Shown one piece after another: positions 43,171-54,716 of a stretch of DNA of 64,000 bases. The position numbers and the translations under genes were made by a program. The DNA is from Adenophora triphylla var. japonica. Its lineage: Eukaryota > Streptophyta > Magnoliopsida > Asterales > Campanulaceae. Position 1 is the stretch's first letter; each line of letters begins with the position of its first letter. The stretch lies in NCBI GenBank assembly GCA_022495995.1, contig JAFEMH010000746.1, forward strand, positions 558,001-622,000. The letters are read 5' to 3'. The notes below the pieces were generated by a model, which was given only the letters and a program-made list of their open reading frames with translations, had not been told where the DNA came from and did not search any database.

Positions 43171-44393
43171 TGTTGGAATAACTATTACACAATAATAGAA
43201 AATTGTAGAAAACTAAATAAAACAAAATTACACAAAAGAAAAGATAAGGAAAAAGATTTGTCGAGGAATCCGAGTCGTGTGAAATCACACTCTCCTTAAG
43301 ACAAATTACGCCCCCTCACCACGTTGTGCTTGAGTTGTTCCGGACGCTTGCCTCCCGTGATGAAACGGACTAACCGGACGGTGGTTGCACAAGAATACCT
43401 CCGGCGAACTGAAGTCGATGCTTGAGCTTTATCACCACAAATGCAATGCAAGGAGGCCAAGGAAAATATTTGTTCAATATGCAACAAGAGGAAGAGGAGA
43501 GGAATTCTGGAAAAATTTGTGTGTCTTTCTCTCTTGTTGTGGTCTTGCCATTATATAATCCAGTAGATAACGTAAAATTAAACCATGTTTTAATTTTCTT
43601 AATTAATACAATTATTTTAACATAATTGCATAATTATTTGGCTCATAAACTCCCTTTGATCAGTTATATGGCTGTTGAAATTACACATTCATTAACAGCC
43701 TTTTGAGCTGTTACAAAACATGGTAAAATCATTTTTTCCGTACAGCCACTGGAGCCCAGGCGCCCGCCTCGGGGAACGCGAGGCGCCCGCCTCAAAGAGG
43801 TTCTATGGGCAGCTCCTCTACTGACTTCCATGCGGCCGCCTCGGACAGCTTCAGGCGCCCGCCTCGGAGTCTTGCGCTAATGGCTCCGCACCTTCGGAGT
43901 CGAGGCGCCCGCCTCAGTGTGCAGCGCCCGCCTCACCTCCAGAAATATTGGGTCAAGTTTTGGAAAAAAATGTAAAAAGTGGGCTCGCGCGGACAGGCTA
44001 TTTCGGAGCTACATTCGTGTCCGCAGGACGCGCATGCACATGAGTTCGGTAGTCCGAAGCCTATTTCGGTCCATGATTTGCACCCCCCTGCACCCGCGCG
44101 AGAGAGAGCCTCTATGTACCACAATCTTACTCCCTACCAAAGTGTAGGAGTATTTAAACTTAGCCACTTTTTCATCTTTTTCCAATGTGGGATAACCACA
44201 TTTTACCCATTCCAACCCATTAACTTTGAGCCTTCATATCTCATTCATTTCTCAACCATTTTGAACAAATGAATATATGATTTCAATGTACTCATGGAGT
44301 AGAACACAATCCAACAATCAATTTGTCATTTTAACAAATAACAAATTAAGAAAATAACTCATTATTTCCTTCAAAACACACTTTTTTCCAACA
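43171..44393 (-). repeat. Copia-2 LTR (5' LTR in element orientation)
   Basis: 1223 bp, highly similar to 37278-38510 with scattered small indels, mainly in the GC-rich block at about 43745-43940. Confidence 0.95.
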
Positions 44394-44440
44394 TAATTTA
44401 CACTCTTCTTTGCCAATTGTCTACTCATGAAATATTAAAG

Positions 44441-45845
44441 GGCAAATTGCACCATTGTATCATAAGTTTACATGCAATTTTAATGTGGAATATAATGTAT
44501 AAAAAATTACAATTTAGACCACCATATTCACACAAAATTACAATCCACAACAATTTTGGATGTCTGTTAAAATTAATGGATGACAGTTAAAATAAAAAGT
44601 TAACGATATAGACAGAAACGTTAAAAGCTTCTTTAAAATTTGCATTGGACACCCATGAATTCAAGAAATTTTCAATTGTTATAATTTTGTTAATTATATT
44701 TACGATACACCTAAACAAGGTAAACATTTTTGAAAGGGGATTATTAATTAACATAATTTAAATAAATGATGAAAAATTATAAATAAAATATTTTTCTTAC
44801 AAATTACCCTATCTCATATTTAACCATTCAACCACCGGCCACCGGTAGCCTTCCCACCCCGGCCTTTTTGCCCCCCATTCAACCAAAAATCCCCTTCCTC
44901 TTTCCCCGCCCACTTTTTCGCCCCACCACCATCACTGGCTCCCCACCCTCCCACACCACCCCCTCACCCCATGTCGCCTCCTCCTCCCCGCTCCGGGCAT
45001 TTCTCTTCCTTTTAATTATGTCATCTCCAAACTTGACCCCACTGCCATCCTCTTCCCCATCATCGCCGCAACTGCAGCCCCACCCACCCCATTCTTTCTG
45101 TCTCTTTTCCCTTCCCTACCCACATCTCTTCTCTTTCTAGATTCGGTGATTCACCACAGGTCTAGATCTAGTTTATTTGTTTGTTGTTTGTGAGATGTTT
45201 GAATCCATTTGCATATCTAGATTTAGTTTACTTGTTTTTTTCTTTCTTTATGATTAGGAATTTTTGATAATGATGGTGGTGGGGTTGGTGAAGTTGATGA
45301 TGATGGTGGGTTAGTTGTGGTGAGGCCATGTGATTTGGTGAAATTGTATTGTCAAGGTATAGGTAAAGGAGAAATTAAAAATATAAATATATTTTATTGG
45401 AGAAACAAAAATAGAAAAAAAGAAACAAATTAGTTAAAAAAAAAAAAAAGACATATGAACTAAATTTTATTTCTAAAACAAAGAAAAAAATTATGTTAAT
45501 TAATAACACCTTTCAAAAGATTGACCCTTTTTTAGCTGTTTTGTAAATATAATTAATGATATTATAACAGTTGAAAATTTCTTGATTTCATGGGTGTCCA
45601 ATGAAAATTTTATAAAAGTTTGTTAACATGTCGCCAATATCGTCAACTTGTTTTAACCGATGTCCGTTAATTTTAACACACATCCAAAATTGATGCGGAT
45701 TGCAACTCTGTGTGAACATAATGACCTAAATTGTAACTTTTGATACATTATATCTAACATAATGACTTAAATTGTAACTTTTGATACATTATATCTCACA
45801 TTACAACTGTATATAAGTTTAATGGTACACAAGTGTAATTTGTTC
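44441..45845. mobile_element. Long-TIR Mutator-like element with C-rich cargo
   Basis: AATATTAAAG lies on both sides (44431-44440 and 45846-45855), a 9-10 bp duplication. Terminal arms of about 300 bp are inverted: the left starts GGCAAATTGCACCATTGTAT, and the right end inverted reads GAACAAATTACACTTGTGTA; both continue with matching ATAATGTAT, TTAATTAACAT and CCATGAAT blocks. The centre (44840-45135) is rich in C on the + strand (CCACCCC, CCTCCTCCTCCCCGC) and may be copied host DNA. ORFs there are unrecognised. 1.4 kb, non-autonomous. Confidence 0.75.
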
Positions 45846-46427
45846 AATATTAAAGGGAAATTGCATTTTGGACCCCAAAGTTTAGGGGGTTCCCATGTTA
45901 GGTCCTATTCTATCACTATTTATAATTTAGGCTTTAAAGTTGTTATTCTGTTAGCATGCTAGGATTTTTAATTAATTTTGTTAGAAAATTCCGTTAAATG
46001 ATCACGTGCCACTAACGTCACTTAACGGAGGATGTTTTTGAACAAAAATTCTTCCACTATTGTTTTGATGCAAATTTAATGAAAATGATTAGCCAAAATA
46101 AAACATACTAATTTATAAGAAAATTCAAAAGTGTGATAATAAGCCCTATAATGATTTCTCTCTCTTCACACATAGTGTAGTCCCCAACTTCCATACGCCA
46201 TTGTTGATTCACTTTACCTATCTCTACCACCTCTCTCACCCCATCCTTTCATTCTTCAACCAGCCGCCTTTCCTCGGCCAAACTCAGGCCAACATCTTCT
46301 TTATCCACCCCACTCACACTCATCCAACCGTCTTCTCTCATCATCTTCTCTCCCTTTCCTTTTTTTCAACCAAACTCCCCCCTCCTCCTCCGTTCACGCC
46401 GTTCTCAAATTTTATTATAATAACATA

Positions 46428-46716
46428 CTCCCTCCGTCCCGCCCGAAAGGGCAAAGTTTGTGTCTTGCATGGGAATTAAGAAAAGTGATGTAGAAAAGAG
46501 AAAAAGTGTATAGTGAAATAAATGTTGTGAGTGAAAGGTGATGTAGAAAAGAGAAAGTGGGGTAGGGAATAGTTAGTGGATATTTATTGTGAGAGTATGA
46601 CAAATGGGTCCCACAAATAAAGAAGTAATAAAAAACTTTCCATTTTTGGGTTGTTCCCTTTCAAATAGGACGCCCAAAAAAGAAATTTGTGCCTTTTTCG
46701 GACGGAACGGAGGGAG
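46428..46716. mobile_element. Stowaway MITE
   Basis: Ends CTCCCTCCGTCCCGCCCGAA and TTTTTCGGACGGAACGGAGGGAG with TA duplications (46426-46427 and 46717-46718). The interior has a repeated GTGATGTAGAAAAGAGAAA block. 289 bp. Confidence 0.85.
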
Positions 46717-46718
46717 TA

Positions 46719-47033
46719 TCTATATTATAAATGGCACCTGTCTTTTGAACAGTACTCTCTACAGTTTCAAGTTGGTATTTTACCATTTTGCCCTCACTAT
46801 TTTGTCATTTTCCCATTTTGCTCTTAAAAAAAAAATTAAATTAAAAATAAAATCTAAAAAAAAAAAAAATTAAAAAAATCGTGGCCTGGACATGGGCATG
46901 AAAAAAAATTTTAAAAAAAAAGAAAAATTTTAAAAAAACGTGGCCTTGGACACGGGGACACGGGCATGAAAAAAAATTTAAATTTTTTTTTTTTTTTAAA
47001 AAAAACGTGGCCTTGGACACGGACATATACTAG
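46719..47033 (+). mobile_element. Short Helitron with repeated 3' hairpin
   Basis: It starts TCTATATTATAAATGGCACC directly after A (46718), ends CGTGGCC-type hairpin, then CTAG, then T (47034). The 3' subterminal block (ACGTGGCC-TTGGACACGG) occurs three times in tandem (near 46880, 46938 and 47005), separated by A/T runs. 315 bp, no ORF. It inserted at the TA edge of the preceding Stowaway. Confidence 0.82.
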
Positions 47034-47250
47034 TTGTTTATATATTTAGAAATATTAGTATTTTTTTTTTGTCATTCTTTTTCATTTTTGATTTGTATTA
47101 AAATAACATTGAAATTGAAAAAATTATTATTCAAAAATATCATTTATTAAATATTAAATATTAAATGACACGTGACTTGCACACGTGATCATTTAACGAA
47201 TTTTTCTAATAAAAAAAAAAACTAGTTAAAACCCTAACTAACATGCTACT

Positions 47251-47431
47251 AGCCTTGTGGGACGCGGAATCGTAACTTATACAATTGGGTCGGCAATCCC
47301 CAACTCCACCCGACCAATCTCGGTCCTAACCCTAACAATTCCGAGCAGGGAAGAAGTGATTGCAAGCTACGAAGACCCATCCTATTCTTCCTCCCTGGTT
47401 TCCCTAGTCGACGCCCTCAATCCCTCTCCAG
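47251..47431 (+). other. DNAJC17: Likely 5' leader exon of the DNAJC17 gene
   Basis: A compact, less AT-rich block ends in a good donor (CTCTCCAG|GTATGG at 47432). An acceptor (ACATCTGCAG ending at 48134) lies 20 bp before the DNAJC17 ATG, so splicing 47431 to 48135 would give a leader of this exon plus CACTGAAATAAATATAAGAA. The block keeps one open frame with a non-random composition (EEVIASYEDPSYSSSLVSLV), but it lacks an ATG and would end at TAA just before the main start. Its protein-coding status is unresolved. Confidence 0.5.
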
Positions 47432-48154
47432 GTATGGCTTCATTGATTCTTTCATAATTCGAATTTTAGTTGCTTCTTTATTTGCTAAATTAGGTTTTGA
47501 TTCTTGACTCTAGACCCTTCAATTACTGCCCACAAGTCATTATCTGTATGAAGTATACATGTGATCCATAGCAAATTTGAATAAATAAATAAATTGGACA
47601 TTCATTTTGGGACGGAGGGAGTAGTATTTAGGATTTCTATTGTTCACTATTTTTTCGAAATTAGCAAGGTGACCAATAGCTTTTACTTATTTACAGAGGG
47701 GATGGGACACCCAATATGCAATAAATCCCAATTCAGTAGCAAATCAAGGAATTAGGGGATTCAAATTTTGATGCTTTTCACCCTAGCCAATTTCATACCA
47801 AGTTTGGCATGTTGTTTCAGTTTCGGTTTTCAATTCGACCCATTCTCCTTCTCTTTCTAGGTTTCAAGTCCCTCCCTTATTCCGTAAAACTCTGAGCTGT
47901 CAGGCTATTCATTAATTATTTCTTATATGATTAGACTGTAAATTTACCTATATAATTCCTTGGTGATAATTGGTGTTAGATGCTTCTTGAGAAATTAAGT
48001 GAAATATGAACCTCAAGTTCTCGAAGAATTGATTTATTGGCTTAGTGAAAGAAATTGTTAAGTGGTTCTTTTTATAGTTGTACAACTGTTTTGAGAGTGA
48101 TCCTGAGTACCGTCTTTTGTGTGAACATCTGCAGCACTGAAATAAATATAAGAA

Positions 48155-50647
48155 ATGGATATGGACATCGATCACTACAAGGTTCTTGGGCTGCCATCTG
48201 GTGAAGAGGGAGCCAAACTTTCAGAGAAAGAGATATCAAAAGCATACAAGTGGAAAGCTTTGGAACTGCATCCAGACAAGAGACTCAACGATCCCAACGC
48301 CCACGAAAACTTTCAAAAACTGAAGACATCCTATGAAATCCTCAAGGATGAAAAAGCGAGGAAACTTTTCGATGATCTCCTTCGAGTAAAACTTGAGAAG
48401 CTCCAGCGACTATCACAGCAAGACTCCAAGCGTCGAAGGATGATGTCAGATCTTGATGAAAGAGAGCGAGCTTCTTTTGCTCCTGACCCAACTACCAGAG
48501 CTAAAGATGAGGAGGAGAGAATATCTAGGAAGCTCAAAGAGGAGATTACAAGAATTAGGGCCATGCATAGTAATAAAGCAGCATCTGCAACATCAGGGTT
48601 GAAAAAACAGACAACGGTGGGAGGGCAAGACAGTAAAGATGGCAGTCAAAGTGGCCCGGAAAAGGAGAAGGTGCTTAAGGTATCATGGGAGAAGATTGGT
48701 CAGGGCTATAGTGCCCAAAGACTGAGGGAATTGTTTGAGAAGTTTGGAGAGGTTGAAGATGTAGTTATTAGAAGTACTAAGAAGAAAGGATCAGCGCTTG
48801 TGGTGATGGCAACCAAAGATGCAGCTGTAAGTTGTTTGGGGAGTACTATAATTAGATTTCAGTGTGTTACTCCCTCCATCCGGAAATGATCTTCCTACTC
48901 TTTTTGTTGTCGATACGAAGGTACTTTGAGCAATAATTTTAGGTTGATTTAATTATCCTAATGAACATCTAAAAATTGTTATCGGTAGTATTTATAATGG
49001 CTTATCAATATCAAGAATTAAATTTTCATTAGGACAATTATATCATATCAACCTAAATTTAATGCTCAAAGTATCTTCGTAGTAACAACAAAGAAGTGGG
49101 AAGATCATTCGGGAAGGAGGGAGTATGTTTTTCAGGTTAACTAACAATTTTATCCTTTTTTCTCCTTCTTCGCAGGTCGCTGCCACAGGGACTGTGTCCG
49201 GGGATCTTTCTAATCCACTGTTAGTCTTACCTCTTCAACCAGCTTTACCGACTGTTTTTCAAACTGCCCAGGAACATATTGAGCCTGATGTTCCAAGGAA
49301 GAATCTTGTTGGTGCTGGGTATCAGGCATTTGAAAGTTCAGTGTTGGAGAAACTTTTAAAGGTACGTCTGCATCTAATTCCCTCTTTTTTGCTTTTCTTT
49401 TTGCCTTTATTTACCCATTTAGGGAAATTTTTGTAACATACATGTACATTAACAGTTTAACTCTGATTTAGTGACACACATTTTATAATATGAACAACCA
49501 GATATTTGATAAAGAAAATGCTAGCACTAATATGAAATTGTGAATACTTCAAGAAAGTAACCCAAACCATTGATTGCAATTCTTGATCGAGTTACCACCA
49601 ACATGTTCCTTAGATAAATTCTTACGTCCAGATTAACAATTTATTAAGCTCAACCCAGGTCTTAAAGTTAGGGACACGAACACACAACCCCAATTAGCAC
49701 TTCCTTGAAGCAATTACTGATTCCCTGCTTCTGCTTATGCAATGCAAATAAGAGGCCTTCATATGTGAGGGATTAGGAGCACATGACCATACTCAATTAG
49801 GCAGAATTAATGAATTAGGGGAAGGCTAGAACCCCTCCCAACCACAAATTTTTAGTGACACATGGTAAGCCAACATGCTAACTACCTTGAACATAGGAGC
49901 CAATGACCAATAATTTTAATATGTACTTTTATCGTTACAAGTCTTTAAGGTGGATATTAAGGATACTTGCATATATTTGCTACTAAATATGCGTACAAGT
50001 CAATTTTCTTAATTCTCCCGAAACTTAAAAATTGACACTATGTATCTTGTAAAGGACCCCTAGGGTTGGCCTAATGGTAAATGTAAATGTAGTACAATAC
50101 TAATTTCCTACGCAGTAATAACCATTTTATTCAATGATATTTTGATATATCATTCCATGATAAGTGTAAATAGCATGGAATGATATAATAATTCGTTTAC
50201 CAAAAGTTGCACTTAAGGTTTTATATTGTGTGAGGTCTCAGATTCGATCTCTTTCCGTGACACCTTAGGAGGCAACAAAAATGTCCTCATAAAAGCCTTA
50301 CTTCTGATGTTTGGACCCCTCGACGGATAGAGTCTCCTTTAAGGAAAGATAAAAATCAAAACTCCCTCCGTCCCTAAATGAATGTCGAATAAAGTTTCAA
50401 ATTTGCTCTTGGTCAATAGCAAATTTGAATTTTTTTCAACATTCATTTAAGGAGAGAGAGAGTATCATTTATCACCGGAGTTCTCTTTTGTTTTCGAAGC
50501 TTGTATATAACTTGTATTCCAAGATTGATTATATATTTTGTGTCTGCAATTAGTTTTTGTTTTCTCCTCCATGTCCCTAACTATCATTCCTTTTCTTATG
50601 TTTTTCTTCAGGCTGCCGAAAGACAAAAAGACAAAACTGATCAGTGA
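48155..50647 (+). CDS. DNAJC17: DNAJC17-like J-domain and RRM protein
   Basis: Exons 48155-48826, 49176-49361 and 50612-50647 have GT-AG borders and a continuous frame, giving 297 residues. The J domain occupies about 5-75 (HYKVLGL, then HPD at 39-41, the Hsp70-stimulating motif, and YEILKDEKARKLFDDL). A charged coiled-coil-like stretch (about 80-150, KLEKLQRLSQQDSKRRRMMS) follows. An RRM-like domain spans about 175-245 (KVSWEKIGQGYSAQRLRELF, GEVEDVVIR, KGSALVVMA). The conserved tail ends FESSVLEKLLKAAERQKDKT. This layout is that of DNAJC17 (Cwf23 in yeast), a nuclear splicing-associated co-chaperone; the function is inferred from the family. Intron 1 carries a Stowaway and intron 2 another. 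Confidence 0.94.
48870..49123. mobile_element. Stowaway MITE in DNAJC17 intron 1
   Basis: Ends CTCCCTCCATCCGGAAATGA and ATCATTCGGGAAGGAGGGAG with TA duplications (48868-48869 and 49124-49125). The long palindromic core TTTGAGCAATAATTTTAGG is shared with 15222-15462. It starts 43 bp after the exon 1 donor. Confidence 0.87.
50362..50462. mobile_element. Short Stowaway MITE in DNAJC17 intron 2
   Basis: Starts CTCCCTCCGTCCCTAAATGA, ends CATTCATTTAAGGAGAGAG, and the whole 101 bp is palindromic (CAAATTTGCTC / GCAAATTTG). The right flank is TA. Confidence 0.75.
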
Positions 50648-50855
50648 AGGCATTAAAGATTGGCTCACAAAAACGCAGTTGCTATGGCTCTCTGATAGTT
50701 GTGTACAACGAGGAATAGTTCACGGATGTATTTCCTGTAAACCAAAGTTCTATCTGCTGAGAGTATTTGTCGCCTGAGCTTACTCTAGCTTCTTCTTGTG
50801 CTGGTAACCAGTTCTAGACCTAATTTCATTTGGCAACTGTGCCATGGTTATACTA

Positions 50856-51040
50856 CTGCCTCCGTCCCAAAATATATGTCCCAGTTGACTTATAAATGTT
50901 TTGAAGGAAGGTGTTTTACTAGTTTGTACACTACTTACTTGCACAATAAAATTGTACTACTCACTTTCCTTATTTAGAAACACGACATTTATTTTGGGAC
51001 ATACCAAAATGAAAAGTACGACGTATATTCTAGAACAGAG
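50856..51040. mobile_element. Stowaway MITE downstream of DNAJC17
   Basis: Ends CTGCCTCCGTCCCAAAATAT and ATATTCTAGAACAGAG with TA duplications (50854-50855 and 51041-51042). The interior matches the 16860 and 32347 copies. Confidence 0.8.
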
Positions 51041-51591
51041 TATATGAATATATAGAATTACAAGCACTTGGTTCTTCAGTCTTAGCAGTTTGCTTTGTTC
51101 ATTTGTCAAAAACAGATCGAAGCTTCTGCATCGTTCATCCGTCCCAGAAATGTAATATGCAGAGAGTGGTTTGGGATCTCATTAATCTCCATGTCCATAT
51201 GCTCTTTTTGTGAACTCACATTGGAAGAAAGTATTCCTTATCCTCTATGTTGAGTTAATTAACCTCTTATGGAACTCAAAATCCACCTTTTCATTTTTTT
51301 TTCTCACCTCCCATTGACGGGTCCTTATGACTTTTACGACGTTTTATGTGAGCCAACACGAACTTTTTTGGGACCAAGGAGTTGTTGTCGTTATCAGTTG
51401 CTAATAAACAGGTTCAAAATTATCGAAGGGTTTGGGTATGGTGGCTCCTTATCTCATGCTCCTGAATTGTTCATTTCTTCCCCTAATATACTTCTTCCTT
51501 TTTCTCAAAATGAATGACCATTTTCTTTTTTACAAATTTGCTCTTGTTCAAAAGTTCTTTCAGAAAAGGTAGAATGACTTGCTCTTGTTCA

Positions 51592-52831
51592 AAAATTATA
51601 AGTTAAAGGAAGAAAGAAAATAAATTAATGTTTTTAAAAACATTTACCAGAAGTATATTTTTCTAATAGAAAAACATACATTCATTTTAAAAAAAAAAAT
51701 ACATTTCTTAATTTACGAATATGCTTTTTCTAATTAGGAAATGTAAACTCGAATTAGGACATTTTGTCATTTTGTGTGTTTCATTTGAAATACGACAACC
51801 CAAAATGTAAATGTTTTATTTAGTGAGACTCATTTTCAGACTCACAACAACTTTTAACTCATTATTCCCTACACATTTTGGTGGTATAAATCAACTAGTT
51901 CAGTTTTATTCTTATCCATAGGTAATTTTCTAATATTGACATGGGCAACATGGTTTTTATTTTTTTATATGAGGTTACAATTATGTGAAAAGTATTACTC
52001 CCTTTTACCCCTAAAAATAACTGTGAACTTAAATAAAAACAACAGTGAATTTAACAAATATGTCAAACAATCTTATAAATTCAAAAATAGAGGTCATATA
52101 AAAGACTAAAAACAACTATAAACTTAACTAAAAATAACTGTGAACTTTATAAATATGTCAAATAATCTTATAAAATTACAAAAATAGAGGCCCTAAAAGA
52201 CTAAAAACAACTGTGAACATAACAAATATGTCAAATAATCTCATAAAATTGCAAAAATAGAGCCCATAAAGGACTAAAAAAATTGTGAATTTAACAAAAA
52301 AAAAAACAGTGAACTTAACAAATAAGTCAAATAATCTCATAAAATTACAAAAATAAAGGCTATAAAAGACTAAAAATAATTGTGAACTTAACTAAAACAA
52401 CAGTGAACTTAACTAAAAACAAATGTGAATTAAGTAAATGGTAGTCATTTTCATGCAGAAATTATAAATTTAGCTAAAATAACTGTGAACTTTTGTTAGT
52501 TGTTTTTTAAACAAATGTTAAAAATAACTGTGAACTTGAAACAACTGTGAACTTCTCAAATTTGCTCCAGATTATATGTTGATGCTACTAGTTTGATTCG
52601 TATTGACGATACAAAAACAACGGTGGTTTCATATTTTTTTTTGACTTCTAGATATTAAGAAATTTCATTTTAAAGGTTTGAGGGGAAAAAAAAAGAAAGA
52701 GAGAGAAAGAGGAGAGAGAGAAAATGCGGACATATAGCTAAAATTCCTTCACAAGCGTCCATGTCATTTAATTGAGTGGCACAAGCGTAATTTTCATCAA
52801 TTTACCAAGTGCACGCGTGTCCATCAGTAAC
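51592..52831. repeat. 1.24-kb direct repeat, copy 1
   Basis: Starts AAAATTATAAGTTAAAGGAA and ends GCGTGTCCATCAGTAAC. The second copy lies at 53311-54562. The middle is a loose tandem array of about 80 bp units (AACTGTGAACTTAAC ... AAATATGTCAAATAATCTCA ... AAAAGACTAAAA). No ORF. Confidence 0.9.
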
Positions 52832-53021
52832 TAAAGGACCTGGTGGTCAATTACTATTATATATAATTAAGTTTTTGAACGATTTTAGAATCTTTAAAAA
52901 AAAAATGATTTTAGAAATTGTTTTTTGTTTTTTTTTTAATTATTATCCACCACATAAGTGGTGGTTCAGATTTAAAGTTGAAAAAGTGATCAAACGACCC
53001 AAATCCTCCCTCCCTTCTTCA

Positions 53022-53126
53022 ACCGTCCGTAACTTTTCATAACCGTCCGTAACTTTCCGTAACAGTCCGTAACTTTTCATAAATTCCCAAATCCTCCCTC
53101 CCTCCTTTAATCATCCGTAACTTTTC
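53022..53126. repeat. Tandem CCGTCCGTAACTTTTCATAA repeats
   Basis: About four 18-20 bp units between the two copies of the 1.24-kb repeat, followed by CCCAAATCCTCCCTCCC repeats. Non-coding. Confidence 0.8.
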
Positions 53127-53310
53127 ATAACTTCCCAAATCCTCTCTCCCTGAATTTCATTTCTGTTGCATTAAATAAACAATTACTTTGATTTCACATC
53201 AAGTTGAAGTTTTCGATTCTGAATTTGAATTTGCTGGAAGTAATTGGAGGGTTGAGTATACTAAACATCAAGGCAATGCGAATTGCTTTGCTGGTATTTT
53301 GGTTCTTGAG

Positions 53311-54562
53311 AAAATTATAAGTTAAAGGAAGAAAGAAAATAAATTAATGTTTTTAAAAACATTTACCAGAAATACATTTTTCTAATAGAAAATCATACAT
53401 TCATTTAAAAAAAATACATTTATTAATTTACGAATATGCTTTTTCTAATTAGGAAATGTACACTGGACATTTTGTCATTTTGTGCATTTCATTCGAAATA
53501 GGACAACCCAAAATGTAAATGTTTTATTTAGCGAGACTCATTTTCACACTCACAACTACTTTTAACTCATTATTCCCTACACATTTGGTGGTATAAATCA
53601 ACTAGTTCGGTTTTATTCTGATTCATAGGTAATTTTCTAATACTGACATGACATGGACAACATGGTTTTTATTTTTTTATATCAGATTACAATTGTGTGA
53701 AAAGTATTACTCCCTTTTGCCTCTAAAAATAACTGTGAACTTAAATAAAAACAACTGTGAACTTAACAAATATGTCAAATAATCTCATAAAATTCAAAAA
53801 TAGAGGCCATAAAAGACTAAAAATAACTGTGAACTTTACAAATATGTCAAATAATCTTATAAAATTGCAAAAATAGAGGCACTAAAAGACTAAAAACAAC
53901 TGTAAACTTAAGTAAAAACAGCTGTGAACATAATAAATATGTCAAATAATTTCATAAAATTGCAAAAATAGAGCCCATAAAGGACTAAAACAACTTTGAA
54001 TTTAACAAAAAATAACAGTGAACTTAACAAATAGGTCAAATAATCTCATAAAATTGCAAAAATAAAGGCTATAAAAGACTAAAAATAATTATGAACTTAA
54101 CTAAAACAACTTTGAACTTAACTAAAAACAAATGTGAATTAAGTAATTGATAGTCATTTTCATGCATAAATTATAAATTTAGCTAAAATAACTGTGAACT
54201 TCTGTTAGTTGTTTTTGAAACAAATGTTAAAAATAACTGTGAACTTCTAAAAAACAACTGTGAACTTGAAACAATTGTGAATTTCTCAAATTTGCTCCAG
54301 ATTATATGTTGATACTACTAGTTTGATTCGTATTGACGATACGAAAACAACGGTGGTTTCAGATTTTTTTTTTGATTTATGGATATTAAGATATTTCATT
54401 TTAAAGTTTTGAGGGAAAAAATAAAGAAAGAGAGAGAAAGAGGAGAGAGAAAATGCAGACATAGAGCTGGAATTTCTCCATGTACGTCCAAGTCATTTAA
54501 TTGTGTGTCACAAGCGTAATTTTCATCAATTTATCAAGTATACGCGTGTCCATCAATGTAAC
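53311..54562. repeat. 1.24-kb direct repeat, copy 2
   Basis: Same layout and order of internal units as 51592-52831, with scattered substitutions and small indels. The two are separated by about 480 bp of different sequence. No TG...CA ends or primer site was found, so an LTR reading is not supported. Confidence 0.9.
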
Positions 54563-54716
54563 TCTCGATAACGCAAAATATAATTGAACATGACAAAAAC
54601 AGGGTTTTTTAAAAGAATAATGACAATGTATAACGACTGTCCCTAGCTTTTATTAATGGTCATAACATAAGAGACCATTAAAGGAAATTGTATTCTCTCA
54701 AATCGAAAAGGGATAT

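Larger units (their letters stand above)
37278..44393 (-). mobile_element. Copia-2, complete LTR retrotransposon
   Basis: Direct LTRs at 37278-38510 and 43171-44393 have ends TGTTGGAA ... TTCCAACA. The 5-bp duplication TAATT (37273-37277 and 44394-44398) is perfect. Coding regions read on the - strand: gag, protease, integrase, RT, RNase H (Copia order). A purine tract (ATGTGGGGAT, - strand) precedes the 3' LTR at 38511. The usual initiator tRNA-Met primer site is missing after the 5' LTR (see findings). The LTRs are long (1.2 kb) and very similar, so insertion was fairly recent, but the ORFs are frameshifted. Confidence 0.96.
45949..47250. mobile_element. Second long-TIR element, carrying a MITE and a Helitron
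   Basis: The left arm (about 45949-46015: TTAGCATGCTAGGATTTTTA ... CCGTTAAATGATCACGTG) is the inverse of the right arm (about 47175-47250: CACGTGATCATTTAACG ... CCCTAACTAACATGCT). Between them lie a pyrimidine-rich segment, a Stowaway and a Helitron. Outer borders and the target duplication are uncertain. The right arm touches the first DNAJC17 leader exon. Confidence 0.5.

Noticed and set aside
44868..45140. Pro/Ser-rich ORF in the C-rich centre of a TIR element
   Set aside because: Low-complexity composition with no domain; treated as element cargo.
47590..47622. Stowaway MITE in the DNAJC17 leader intron
   Set aside because: Only a right end (CATTCATTTTGGGACGGAGGGAG) is present; no left end was found, so it is at most a remnant.
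51592..54562. LTR pair of a small retrotransposon
   Set aside because: The repeats lack TG...CA ends, primer site, purine tract and a 5-bp duplication.
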